Positions 17,987 to 27,061 of a stretch of DNA of 64,000 bases are shown piece after piece; positions within the stretch are counted from its first letter, which is position 1; each line of letters opens with the position of its first letter. The translations under genes were made by a program, and so were the position numbers. Origin of the DNA: CAIOYC01 sp964243985 (lineage in GTDB: Bacteria; Pseudomonadota; Alphaproteobacteria; Caulobacterales; Caulobacteraceae); contig CAXTHJ010000003.1 of assembly GCA_964243985.1 (NCBI GenBank), positions 46,316 to 110,315 on the forward strand, given 5' to 3'. Under the pieces are notes generated by a model. It was not told where the DNA came from. It did not search any database and saw only the letters and a list, made by a program, of their open reading frames with translations.

Positions 17987-19042
17987 TCATGCCCAACGTG
18001 GCAAAAGAGCCGCGGCGTTGCCACGCGTGATCGCCCGCCGCGTTCCCGGCGGCAGCCCTAGTCGGTCGAACTGCTCGACCTCGGTTGATAAAGGGAACAA
18101 GGGATAGTCACTACCAAACAGGATCTGAGAGTCCGGCACAAGCGAGCGCAGCGCATTCATGTTGGTAGGCGCAAATGACTGGGCGCATTCGAAATGAAGC
18201 TTGGCGAACTCCACATCAATCCCCTCCGGAAACAGCCGCTTGAGCCCTTCTGGCCCAACCTTTGGCAAAGCGGCGAAGCCCTGGATGCGTCCGATCAAGA
18301 GCGGCATTACGCCGCCGCCATGAGCAAATATAAAACGGATGCCCGGAAACCGCCGGAGCGTTCCGGAAGCCATTAGGCTCAAGATGGTTCGGGCGGTATC
18401 CACTGGCCACTCGATCCATGAACCATTCAAGTTCGGAGCCATATAAGACATCTTCTGGGGTGTGCAGCAACTTGCGTCCTGTGGATGAACAAACACAACC
18501 GCGTTGTGGATGTTCAGCTTCTCGTAAATCGGCCAGAAGCTCTCGTCTCCGAGCCAACGCTGATCATAGTTGGTCGCGATGCCGAAGCCGTCCACTTGCA
18601 GATGTTCGAAAGCATAATCAATTTCCGCCACGCAGGCTGCGATGTTCGGAAACGGTAGAGACGCGAACAGGCCGAAGCGTCCAGGATGGTCTTGAGCGAT
18701 CTTCGCGCCGAACGTGTTCCAAAGACGGGCCGTCGTCCGTCGCTCATCGTCGCTGCCCTCAAGGATCGCTCCGGGATAGGCGATGCCGGCAGCAACTCCG
18801 GCCAGGTCCATAGCGGCGACGGCCCCTGCGGCGCTCCAGCCCGCCATCAACTTCGCCAAAACTTCAGGCGCGCCGGGGGGAAGAATGTGATGGTGAACAT
18901 CGATAATGTCATGCCGCGCTGGCGCGGCGCGTTCGGCCATCGAAGCTGCCGGAGACGCGCGGAGCACTGTCGCTCCCGCCGCGGCCCAACCCAGGAGCTG
19001 TCGACGAGGAATATCTTTTGGGCCAGAGAATAGCTCGCTCAT
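17987..19042 (-). CDS. Tat-exported amidohydrolase-2 (ACMSD-like decarboxylase/hydrolase)
   Basis: A 351-residue TIM-barrel metal enzyme. Its N-terminus has a Tat-type signal, PRRQLLGWAAAGATVL, so the folded protein may be exported. The metal motif DVHHHILPPG lies at residues ~48-57, a further His in FVHPQDA, and HGGGVMPLLIGR and GSDYPLFP supply the barrel His and catalytic Asp. The family includes aminocarboxymuconate-semialdehyde decarboxylase and related aromatic-acid decarboxylases and lactone hydrolases; those are usually cytoplasmic, so the leader is unusual. The ribosome binding site is weak. It lies alone between the NmrA-like and second CocE genes in the catabolic region. Confidence 0.87.
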   Translation of the reverse strand: MSELFSGPKDIPRRQLLGWAAAGATVLRASPAASMAERAAPARHDIIDVHHHILPPGAPEVLAKLMAGWSAAGAVAAMDLAGVAAGIAYPGAILEGSDDERRTTARLWNTFGAKIAQDHPGRFGLFASLPFPNIAACVAEIDYAFEHLQVDGFGIATNYDQRWLGDESFWPIYEKLNIHNAVVFVHPQDASCCTPQKMSYMAPNLNGSWIEWPVDTARTILSLMASGTLRRFPGIRFIFAHGGGVMPLLIGRIQGFAALPKVGPEGLKRLFPEGIDVEFAKLHFECAQSFAPTNMNALRSLVPDSQILFGSDYPLFPLSTEVEQFDRLGLPPGTRRAITRGNAAALLPRWA

Positions 19043-19978
19043 GGATTGATCACGAATGTGACTCCCTAGGCGCCGCCGAGGCGCGTTTGATCGGAAACAA
19101 TGCCTGTAGCTACCTTCATCAACGAAAACGGTTCGATTTGCGTCGAAAGATTAAGACTTGGCATCCCCGGTTCGGATCCCTCAACGCAAATTTCATCACG
19201 GTATTGGTCTCGTGGAACGGCATGATGGGCGGCTTCCTATTACTGGTTCAGCGCGGCACTGCAGCAACGCCGCCAAGCTGATGCCGCACTCGCCCGAACA
19301 TTTGATCCGCCCACGACGTTTTTACGGGTTGTAAACGGGCAATCGCGTCGTTCCTTGAAACACCGGCCTCGACAACAGCATCTTCGATTTCTCAGGCGAT
19401 CCGCAGTTGCTGCTCAGACCGGTCGATGTTCGCTCAAACCAGCGGCTGTTATTCACAAGCAGCATTGCCGACTCCTTCCGACCAGACGGGCACTTCCGAA
19501 AACGACAGGCCCTGCGCAGGGCTTGACGGGACACACTTGGTGACCTAGGCGGTAGAAAATTACAAACCCTTTTAGCAAGGTAGTCCGCAGAGTGCGTTGG
19601 AAGAACCGAACCTACCTGGAGCGATTGCTCTGACTAATGGAGCTGACGCGTCTACATGGTGGTGCGTGCATACCGAAGACCGGATGCAGTTCGATTCCCA
19701 AGAATGGCGGCTATTTACTGGGCAATCCGGCGGGGGCGCGCCACCGAACGGTGTTGCACAAAGCAAATCGCCATACCGGCTCTAAGGCGTTGGAAGCGCC
19801 GTGGCGCCTTTCGCGCCCGGGCGATTGTTGTAATCCGCGTGCACAGCCCTGGATCGCGGCGAAGATGAGGCCCGTCCGTTGGAACATCGGCTACTACCCT
19901 TAAGACTGATCGTAGCGTCCAACTGCAATGATCGCTCGTTACGTCTAAAATTTGCCAGATCAAAAGGAATATAGGTGA
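19043..19978. other. Long gene-poor stretch upstream of the second CocE gene
   Basis: About 930 bases in which several short frames exist on both strands but none resembles a family I know, has a clear ribosome binding site or shows a consistent coding pattern. It may be decayed coding DNA inside the accessory region. Confidence 0.4.
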
Positions 19979-22252
19979 ATGTTGCTTACAGGTGTTTTCG
20001 GCGGACCGGTTGCCGGCCTCAAGTATCTTACACCCAGCTGTTCCGGACTCACAAACGAAAAAGGGGAGTTTAACTATCGGGAGGGTGAGCGGGTCGCCTT
20101 CCTGGTGGGCGATAGCCCTGTCGGCTACGTGGTTGGAGCTCCGCGTGTCAATCTTGCGCAGATCGTAAGTCGCGTCGATGGAAACATTCAAAAACTGCTC
20201 GATCCCGGGTTGACCAACATTGCACGCTTTCTTTGCAGTTTGGATAGGGACGGAAACCTTGACGGTGGGATCGCGATTCCGCCCGAAGTGCACGATATCA
20301 TGGGCGAGCGGTCACTAAATTTCAGGCAGGATGTGTCTTTCGCAGGAGTTCATGCAGACCACATTGGCGACTTCGAGAAAGACCCTGTGGTCCGCAACCT
20401 CCTTGATGAGTTTGGGCGTCAGGGCCTCTTTACCGATCGCACACCCCGTCAACTGTGCTCAGCAGCTACGGCGCGCAACGAAGTTCGACGCAATATCCTA
20501 GGCATCCGCCGGTTCAGAGATGTGAAGATCCCGCTACAGAACGGTGAATTTGTGCTCGCCGATGTGTATCGCCCAGACAAGGATGGACAGTATCCCATAG
20601 TAATGAACTGCGGGGTGTACGGCCGCGCGTTCCATCACCACACCGTGTGTGACGATGCTGGTTTTGAAGCTCACGAAGAGTATGAGGAACTCTACTTCCA
20701 GGGCAATTCAGAAGGGCTGATTTTCGAAAACCATGAGACGGTCAATACGGTAGATTGGGTCCCCCATGACTACGTTGTGGTGAGAGTCGATGGGCCCGGT
20801 ACGGGCAAAAATCCGGGCAAGCTGGCGGTTTGGGGCTTTAGTACAGCGGAGGCTTACCGCGATGCGATCCAGTGGGCCGGACAACAGCCGTGGTCAAACG
20901 GCAATGTCGGCTTGTGGGGCATGTCATACTACGCGATTAACCAGCACGCGGTCGCCAGTCTTCAGCCTTCGCACTTGAAGGCGATGATTGCGATCGGGAC
21001 TGATGTCGATTTATACGAGGAGATGGTTTACACCGGGGGCATTCTCAATGAGGAATTCTTTCCTTTCTGGTACAAGTCGGGTGTTTTACCTGCCGTCTGC
21101 GGTGAAGTAAACGACGTCGATTTTATGGCCATCGCGCGATCATCTCCGTTCAAGGACTCCAACTTACCAGCGATTTTCGGGCCGCAATCGGAAGTCTTCA
21201 TGAGCCCCGACATGAGCAAGGTCGAGGTGCCATTGTGGACTATCGCCTGCACCACCCACCCCTCCCACCTTCACCAGCTCGGAAGTAGTGAAGCTTACTT
21301 GTCGACGAATACGACAAACAAAAAAATAGACTTTTGGGAAGATTTCTTTACGAAATCGTACTCAGCTCGCGCGATCTCCGATCACCGCGCTTTCTTCGAC
21401 CACTGGTTGAAGGGCGTTGATAATGGAATTATGGCCAAGCCACCTGTTCGGCTCGAGATCCGGGCTGGAAACGGTTGTTCCTTTTTGCAAGAGGAGGACG
21501 AGTGGCCGATCGCCAGAACAGAGTACGTCAAATGGTATCTCGACGCCTCGTCCGCCGACTGGAAGGGCGACAAGTGGCGGGATGACTTTTTGCGTCTTTC
21601 GTCGACTCAGCCGGACGCCGCGCGCCGAATTGAGTATTCCGCGGAGGTTCCCCTTGAGAGCCGCACAGGGCCGCCACCGTCGCTTTTACCAGTTGAGCCG
21701 CCCTCGGCCGTGCTCGCTTGGAAAACAGGCGTCTCCTTTATCAGCGAGCCGATGCTCGAAGACATGGTGTTTGCGGGCTACAGTAAGGCGAAGCTTTGGA
21801 TTTCGTCATCATGCGAAGACATGGATATCTTCGTGTCCTTACGGGTAATCGATGAGGATAACCGCGAGGTTCACTATGGTGGTGCGACAACGATGGGTTT
21901 CCCGACGAAACATTATCCTCTGGCGAAGGGTTGGTTGAAGGCTTCACATCGCAAAGTGGATCTCGCCCGCTCGACCGAGTATACGGTTAAGCATACGCAC
22001 CTGAGGGCGGACTATGCACCGTTGAATGCCGACGAAGTGGTGTCGGTGGAAATCGAGATCATTCCCAACACGGCGCTCATCAAGAAGGGTCAACGCATTC
22101 GGCTGGATATTCAGCCGTTCGACGGCTATGCGCATGGCGCACGCCACGCCTATGATCCAAGCTATCACGACGGCGCGCGGAATGTGATTTACACAGGGCC
22201 ATACCATCAAAGTTACATCCAGCTACCGATTGTGCCCGCAAGACCCACCTAA
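19979..22252 (+). CDS. CocE/NonD hydrolase with an N-terminal lipoprotein-type extra domain
   Basis: A 757-residue protein with two parts. Residues ~3-120 (GVFGGPVAGLKY, then TNEKGEFNYREGERVAFLVG, VSRVDGN, and NIARFLCSLDRDGNLDGGI) resemble the beta-rich domain found at the N-terminus of many secreted proteobacterial lipoproteins (DGxFxYxxGxxVxFxxG, NIxRxLxxLDxDGxxxNGI). The remainder is an X-Pro/CocE alpha/beta hydrolase with nucleophile Ser316 in LWGMSYYAIN, VDGPGTGKN loop and a PepX_C domain from ~residue 500. No signal peptide or lipobox is seen before the extra domain. The ATG directly follows an in-frame stop and has AAAGGA upstream. It is a second hydrolase of the same superfamily as the one at 12.4 kb but clearly divergent. 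Confidence 0.85.
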   Translation: MLLTGVFGGPVAGLKYLTPSCSGLTNEKGEFNYREGERVAFLVGDSPVGYVVGAPRVNLAQIVSRVDGNIQKLLDPGLTNIARFLCSLDRDGNLDGGIAIPPEVHDIMGERSLNFRQDVSFAGVHADHIGDFEKDPVVRNLLDEFGRQGLFTDRTPRQLCSAATARNEVRRNILGIRRFRDVKIPLQNGEFVLADVYRPDKDGQYPIVMNCGVYGRAFHHHTVCDDAGFEAHEEYEELYFQGNSEGLIFENHETVNTVDWVPHDYVVVRVDGPGTGKNPGKLAVWGFSTAEAYRDAIQWAGQQPWSNGNVGLWGMSYYAINQHAVASLQPSHLKAMIAIGTDVDLYEEMVYTGGILNEEFFPFWYKSGVLPAVCGEVNDVDFMAIARSSPFKDSNLPAIFGPQSEVFMSPDMSKVEVPLWTIACTTHPSHLHQLGSSEAYLSTNTTNKKIDFWEDFFTKSYSARAISDHRAFFDHWLKGVDNGIMAKPPVRLEIRAGNGCSFLQEEDEWPIARTEYVKWYLDASSADWKGDKWRDDFLRLSSTQPDAARRIEYSAEVPLESRTGPPPSLLPVEPPSAVLAWKTGVSFISEPMLEDMVFAGYSKAKLWISSSCEDMDIFVSLRVIDEDNREVHYGGATTMGFPTKHYPLAKGWLKASHRKVDLARSTEYTVKHTHLRADYAPLNADEVVSVEIEIIPNTALIKKGQRIRLDIQPFDGYAHGARHAYDPSYHDGARNVIYTGPYHQSYIQLPIVPARPT

Positions 22253-22438
22253 CCGACGTGGAGGGGCGGACAGTGCTTCCGCCGTCTCGGGCTACAACGG
22301 CCGAACACTGGATTTCCTGCCCCTCACGAGCGACGCTTAGGCTCCGCGCCACCAGCACTCTGGGTCACTCGCCGAGGTATGCGCTCGCGTCAGCAACCAG
22401 CCCTACTCACCGCCATGACGACCCAGCTACGGGGCCTA

Positions 22439-22487
22439 GAGCCTTTTCCGATCAGGTCGATCCGACCCGATCGGATAAAAAAGGCTC
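22439..22487. repeat. Palindromic intergenic element 1
   Basis: An imperfect palindrome whose outer arms are GAGCCTTTTCCGATC and GATCGGATAAAAAAGGCTC, near reverse complements around a short centre. It ends 12 bases before a second palindrome. Short palindromes with GAGC/GCTC ends are scattered between genes in many alphaproteobacterial genomes. It follows the hydrolase stop and lies between convergent genes, so it may also act as a terminator. Confidence 0.65.
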
Positions 22488-22499
22488 ACATCATATTTG

Positions 22500-22546
22500 G
22501 AGCATTTTTCGACCGCAAAACCGGACCACTTTTGCGGAAAATGCTC
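22500..22546. repeat. Palindromic intergenic element 2
   Basis: A second palindrome: left arm GAGCATTTTTCGACCGCAAAA, cut here to GAGCATTTTTCG and CCGCAAAA, and right arm TTTTGCGGAAAATGCTC, around a CCGGACCAC centre. This GAGCATTTTCCGCAAAA...TTTTGCGG pattern is a well-known dispersed palindromic element of alphaproteobacteria. The surrounding 22253-22659 stretch contains no gene that I can support. Confidence 0.7.
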
Positions 22547-22659
22547 TAGGTGGATCAAAACCTGCTCACCGCTCGCCAATCTTGCCGGCGGGGCGATAGA
22601 CGTTTTTGGCGTGTGACCGTACAGCACGTCCAAACGTTTGCGCTGTCCTCCATGGGCGT

Positions 22660-23490
22660 TCAGACCTTGGAGTGACGGACCATATCCGACACAATGGTGA
22701 CCAATCTCGGGCTCGCTAAATTTAGTGAACGCAAGGTTTCGCCCTTCTCGAAGCGCGCACGTTGAGCTTGGAAGTATAGGTCCATCGCTCTACGCGCTAC
22801 TGCGGGGTCGCCAGACTGAATTCCTTTGAGAATGGCGACGCGGTGAGGTTGAAATTCTAAGGCCCTTGCCCGCCAGAAGCGGATTCCACGGCCCGGAAAC
22901 GACTTGACTTGAACTTCGTTCAGCAAGGCCAGCAGGAAGGCTTCCAAGGACAAAAGTATCGGGTTGTGGGATGCAGCGGATACAGCTCGCTGAAAGTCGA
23001 TGATGCATGCAATCACCTCATCGACATCTTTCAAGTCGATCGGGTGGTCGAAGCGTGCAGTCGCTGAACTGATAGACAGAATATCTTCAGCAGTCGCGTT
23101 CAACGCTGCCGCTTCGATCGAATGCCGGCCCAAAACCTGCCGAACGTCAAGCACTTGCATAATTCCGACCCCTTCAAGTTGCAGAAGGGTCTGAAGAGCA
23201 GATGCAAGGGCGTAATCCCCTCGACCACGGACGAACGATCCATTCCCGTGGAAAACTTCCACAAGCCCAAGGGTCTCCAGAGAGCGGATCGCCTCCCGCA
23301 CCGTCGGTTGGCTTACGCCGAAGCGGTCGGACAAATCCTTTTCGCTTGGAAGGCGTTCACCGTGCTGCAGTCGTCGGGTTACGATGTCTTGACGCAGCGT
23401 TTCAATGATCTCGTCGACGATTTTGACTCGCCGCTTGCGAGACGTCGGCTCCGGCGCCAGTCGCGCAGCATGCAGCACCCGAGTCTTCAT
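22660..23490 (-). CDS. GntR-family regulator, FadR/FCD type
   Basis: A 276-residue repressor-like protein. Residues ~20-90 hold the winged helix: VDEIIETLRQDIVTRRLQHG, then ERLPSEKDLSDRFGVSQPTV with REAIRSLETLGLVEVFHGNG. Residues ~100-250 form an all-helical FCD domain (VLDVRQVLGRHSIEAAALNAT...), which binds a small organic acid, often through a metal held by Asp and His residues. FadR-type regulators control catabolic operons with such acids. It is surrounded by the hydrolase, SnoaL-like, MFS and monooxygenase genes and probably responds to their substrate. The dyad at 24.2 kb is a possible target. Confidence 0.92.
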   Translation of the reverse strand: MKTRVLHAARLAPEPTSRKRRVKIVDEIIETLRQDIVTRRLQHGERLPSEKDLSDRFGVSQPTVREAIRSLETLGLVEVFHGNGSFVRGRGDYALASALQTLLQLEGVGIMQVLDVRQVLGRHSIEAAALNATAEDILSISSATARFDHPIDLKDVDEVIACIIDFQRAVSAASHNPILLSLEAFLLALLNEVQVKSFPGRGIRFWRARALEFQPHRVAILKGIQSGDPAVARRAMDLYFQAQRARFEKGETLRSLNLASPRLVTIVSDMVRHSKV

Positions 23491-23639
23491 GTGACGTGGT
23501 CAATCGCTCAAAGCCCATTAGTGCAGCGTTTGGCGATGCAGCGCAAGATTTCCGCACGGTTACACCCCGTGCCGAGACCCCATGTTTACCCTAAGTGCGC
23601 GCATGACAGATTTCTACGTCCTAAAATGCCTGCCCTAAA

Positions 23640-24173
23640 TCATTCCGCCATGCGCTTGCCGTCGAAACCAGCAACCCTTCGAAGGCTTGGATCGGTGCCG
23701 TCACGTCTCGCCGCGGCATCCGGGTGATCGTCAAACCAACCTTCCGACGGATACTTGTACATCCAGTCGACAAGCAGTTCACGACGAGCAATCAGCCATA
23801 CACCGTCACGTTGTTCGAATTTGTCGAGGTACCGCGCCCACAGCTTGACGAAGCTGCCAGTCCAATGATGGCTGTCCGATCCTTGGTGATCGGCATGTAG
23901 ATACGTCTCGACGTATGCGACGTCTGGGCCGTCGAACTCAATGAGGCTGTTTCCTAGGAAATGTTGAGTGCGGACAAACCGAGGCATCTCATTCGAGAGA
24001 AATTCAAAAAATCCCTCGGCCGCTCCAATGTGAAGGCTTTTAGGAAACTGAATCCACGCATCTTTGTGGAAGGCGCCCCGAACTAGATCCATGTCAACGC
24101 GATCAAGTCCACGGCAGTACCTGAGGAGTACGTCGTGGATTTGCGCTCGAGCACTTAATTCCTCAATAGTCAT
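23640..24173 (-). CDS. SnoaL-like (NTF2-fold) protein
   Basis: A 177-residue cytoplasmic protein with a SnoaL_4/NTF2-like cone fold: EELSARAQIHDVLLRYCRGLDRVDMDLVRGAFHKDAW is the usual N-terminal helical pair, followed by beta strands (RTQHFLGNSLIEFDGPDVAYVETYLHAD) with His residues lining the pocket. Members of this group catalyse isomerisation, hydration or ring reactions of polyketides, steroids and aromatic compounds, or merely bind them. It lies downstream of a dyad that could bind the FadR-type regulator. No catalytic function can be assigned without the substrate. Confidence 0.85.
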   Translation of the reverse strand: MTIEELSARAQIHDVLLRYCRGLDRVDMDLVRGAFHKDAWIQFPKSLHIGAAEGFFEFLSNEMPRFVRTQHFLGNSLIEFDGPDVAYVETYLHADHQGSDSHHWTGSFVKLWARYLDKFEQRDGVWLIARRELLVDWMYKYPSEGWFDDHPDAAARRDGTDPSLRRVAGFDGKRMAE

Positions 24174-24193
24174 CGTTTTCTCTCGCTAACTAA

Positions 24194-24210
24194 TAGTGGG
24201 TACACCACTA
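24194..24210. promoter_or_regulatory. Inverted repeat upstream of the SnoaL-like gene, possible FadR-type operator
   Basis: TAGTGG and CCACTA are exact reverse complements separated by GTACA. The core TGG-N5-CCA resembles the TGGTNNNACCA-type sites bound by FCD-domain GntR proteins. It lies 21 bases upstream of the start codon, a position suited to repression, and the regulator gene is next door. Binding is inferred. Confidence 0.45.
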
Positions 24211-24386
24211 GGTCACCAAGTCACTTTGGTCAAGCTAGAGCGCCGCCAACTCGCTGACCATTCCGGTTGACGCGCACTGCAAATAGACGATCCGCGAACC
24301 GCACCGGTCGGACTTCGTCCTTCTCGATTTAGCTAGCATTAAGATAGTGAGGGCCGTGGCAAGCTCGGCTTCTACACCAGCGCCGA

Positions 24387-25637
24387 TCACTTGCCAGCGG
24401 CGTTGGATGTAGCAAGCAACGCAGCGCTTCCCCCGGAAGACGCTCCTTGTTGCCCCGGCGGCCGAGTGTTCGCCCGAACGATCATTAAAATGGCCGCCAC
24501 GCAGAGGATTGGGTAACAAACCAGAGCAAGATCGTACGAATGCGTCGCGTCGAATACCGCACCCATAGTGACTGGACTCAAAATCAGGCCGATTTGCGAG
24601 ATTGCAAATGAGCTGGCGAATATGCGTGCATAGGCCTGGCGACCGAACCGCCGAGCCATCACAAATCCCATCATGTCGAGTTCGGCGCCTTGCGCGGTGC
24701 CGACGAAAAACGCAGCAACGATCACCTGGGGAGCATGTCGCCACAACATGAGAATGCCGAGCGCCTGTACTAAGAAAAATCCGGTCGCCACGATGCGGAC
24801 GGAAAAGCGATCTAATAGTATGCCGGTAATGACCCGTCCGGAAAGAGAGCCTATGGCGACAGCGGCCACCGCCGAAGCAATAGTACCAGGCGAACCGCCC
24901 CTGTCCGCGATCAAGGCGGGAAGATGGAGGTTCGGTCCCGCACCAGCGAACACAATCAGGGCAAATGCGATCGAAAATAGCCAGAAATCGGTCGTCCCGA
25001 GCGCCGATCGAAGTGACTGCCCGGCGGGCATTATCTCGAAGTCGTTGTCCAGACGCTCCGCTTGAATTAACGAGCCGCGATTTTCCTTAATCAACAAAAA
25101 TACATTTAAAAGGCCGACGAACAGCGCCGTTGCTGCGACAACGACGACGGCCTTTTTCCAGCCGCCTGCATCGATTGTCGTTTTGATCAGGTAGGAGAAC
25201 AAAGCTACGCCGACGGGCACGCCCCCTGACGCCACCGCGAGTGCAAGGCCGAGATTTTTATCGAACCATCCCCGCACTATCTTGAAGTACGCCGGATACA
25301 GCGCCAAGCAACCAGACATGCTCGCGAGACAACTCACGGCTATGAATTCTGCATAGGTTTTGGTGAACGCCAAGGCCGCGTAAGACAGGCATCCGACTGT
25401 TAACCCGATCAAAATGCACCGAACGGCGCCCAATCGATCTACGGCCCACCCAGACAGCGGGAGCATGATGATGTTGCTAACCGCAACGAAGGAGAGTGTC
25501 GCTGAGAACTGCGTTCGGGACCAGCCGAATTCAGTCGTAATCGCCTTCATGTAGAGCCCAAGTGGGAAAGTAAACATTGCGGACATGGTTACGGCCATGC
25601 CAATGAAACATCCCAGCAAAACCACCCAACGCCGCAT
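24387..25637 (-). CDS. MFS transporter (monocarboxylate/oxalate-formate-like)
   Basis: A 416-residue inner-membrane carrier with 12 predicted helices split by a cytosolic loop around residues 185-220. WAVDRLGAVRCILIG is the loop 2-3 MFS signature, and FGWSRTQFSATLSFVAVSN resembles the helix 1-2 region of the monocarboxylate and oxalate/formate group (FGWSRxxxSxxxS). Such carriers move organic acids with protons. It lies in the same strand and region as the monooxygenase and SnoaL-like genes, so it probably imports an organic acid or exports a product. The start ATG has a moderate GGGCGAG site. Confidence 0.9.
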   Translation of the reverse strand: MRRWVVLLGCFIGMAVTMSAMFTFPLGLYMKAITTEFGWSRTQFSATLSFVAVSNIIMLPLSGWAVDRLGAVRCILIGLTVGCLSYAALAFTKTYAEFIAVSCLASMSGCLALYPAYFKIVRGWFDKNLGLALAVASGGVPVGVALFSYLIKTTIDAGGWKKAVVVVAATALFVGLLNVFLLIKENRGSLIQAERLDNDFEIMPAGQSLRSALGTTDFWLFSIAFALIVFAGAGPNLHLPALIADRGGSPGTIASAVAAVAIGSLSGRVITGILLDRFSVRIVATGFFLVQALGILMLWRHAPQVIVAAFFVGTAQGAELDMMGFVMARRFGRQAYARIFASSFAISQIGLILSPVTMGAVFDATHSYDLALVCYPILCVAAILMIVRANTRPPGQQGASSGGSAALLATSNAAGK

Positions 25638-25798
25638 GTTAGCTCGCCCTAATCCTTATTCGCAAATTGTTGTGGGCAGTTCAGAAAAAACTAATGTAGC
25701 GCCGTTAGAAAATGCGTCGCTGCAAAAAAGAACTTTTGCGTCCACCCTCCCTTCTTCATCAGGCGTCGCGGCATCGACCACAGCACCTGCGGCTATTG

Positions 25799-27061
25799 TC
25801 AGCCCGCCCGTTCGAGCACGTTGGTGGATGTGACCGTATTTTGGACCCCGCAGAGTTGGCGCCCATAGTTCTCCATACAGGTTTGGATGTTATGCGCGGC
25901 GTGCATGCTGCCAGCTCTGCAATTTCGCGCCACCAGCTGAAGCAGCTGCTTTTTGGAAATGCCTGACGCTCCGGAAGCCTTGAACAGCGCTTCGATCGCC
26001 GTTGCGCAGGTATCCCACACATAAGCCGTATCGGCGTGGTAACGCACAGTCTCTGCGGGCGAAACGTCTTCTCCTGTCTCGTAGAGGCGGTCCAGGTCAT
26101 TGAGTGCAGCGTCGGCGACGCACCGCGCCGCCTTGATCTGCATTTGGGCGTAGCCAACGTTCAAATGTGTTACGGGCGCGTCCTGCTGCCTGCTGTAAGG
26201 TGAGTAGGCGATCGCTTTCTTCCCGATACCCTCTAAAAAAAGCTCGAGCGCATACTCGGCCATGCCGACGGCATTTCCTGAACCCACCATAATCGAACGG
26301 CCAAGACCTCCTGGCCTCGGCCCAAGTCCGGTTCCCTTCAGTTTGGCGAGCCGATCCATGAGCACCTGAGGCGTGCTGAAGCGCTCGTCGGGGACGAACA
26401 GCTCCTCTGAAACAATGATCGTCCGGCTGCCGGTAGCCGCTAAACCCATGGCGTCCCAGTCATCGCGGAGGACGAACGACTCCTTTGGCAGTAGGACCAT
26501 CCCAACCTTGCTATCGTCGGCTTCATCATAAAATACCGCCAAGTATGCGTGCGACGCATGAACACTTCCGGTGGCGAAGGGCCACACGCCTTTGATCATC
26601 CATCCTCCATCGACGCGCCGGGCTGTCCCTGACAGGCGGCGCGTACTGCCGCCGACCGCGCAGGTCCGGTTTCCTTTCCACGGCACGTCGTAAATCGGCT
26701 TGACCATTTCGTCAGAGAACGCCGTGCTCCACAGATTACCTCCTGTCGAAGCCCAAAGCGTCCATGTGGTCGCGCCACAGCCTTTGCCGAGCGCCTCGTA
26801 GATGCGGAAGAGATCCTTTGCTGAAAAGTCCGCTCCGCCGAAGCGCGGGGGTGTCGCCAGACCGTACAATCCCGCCGCGTCGAGACGTTCGACGGTTTCT
26901 TGCGGCACGCGCCGCTGACGCTCCGCTTCGGTCTGCATGCTCCGAAGCCACGGACGCAGTTCCACAACTTGTGCAATCAAATCGTCCGCATTCCACTGCG
27001 TCGATGAAATTTCCTCAAAAGCCGATGCGTGTGCTACCGCCGTGCCATGTTGCTTGGTCAT
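25799..27061 (-). CDS. Acyl-CoA-dehydrogenase-fold flavin monooxygenase (HsaA/DszC-like)
   Basis: A 420-residue flavoenzyme. The N-terminal helical domain (AQVVELRPWLRSMQTEAERQRR, VPQETVERLDAAGLYGLATP) with RFGGADFSAKDLFRIYEALG is typical of the class-D oxygenase branch of the acyl-CoA dehydrogenase superfamily, followed by a beta domain (GSTRRLSGTARRVDGGWMIKGVWPFATGS) and a C-terminal helical bundle (RCVADAALNDLDRLYETGE...). These use reduced FMN/FAD from a separate reductase to hydroxylate phenols or sulfur heterocycles. No reductase gene is adjacent. The ATG at 27061 has AGAGG seven bases upstream; the longer frame to 27121 lacks support. It probably catalyses a ring-hydroxylation step in the catabolic region. 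Confidence 0.88.
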   Translation of the reverse strand: MTKQHGTAVAHASAFEEISSTQWNADDLIAQVVELRPWLRSMQTEAERQRRVPQETVERLDAAGLYGLATPPRFGGADFSAKDLFRIYEALGKGCGATTWTLWASTGGNLWSTAFSDEMVKPIYDVPWKGNRTCAVGGSTRRLSGTARRVDGGWMIKGVWPFATGSVHASHAYLAVFYDEADDSKVGMVLLPKESFVLRDDWDAMGLAATGSRTIIVSEELFVPDERFSTPQVLMDRLAKLKGTGLGPRPGGLGRSIMVGSGNAVGMAEYALELFLEGIGKKAIAYSPYSRQQDAPVTHLNVGYAQMQIKAARCVADAALNDLDRLYETGEDVSPAETVRYHADTAYVWDTCATAIEALFKASGASGISKKQLLQLVARNCRAGSMHAAHNIQTCMENYGRQLCGVQNTVTSTNVLERAG

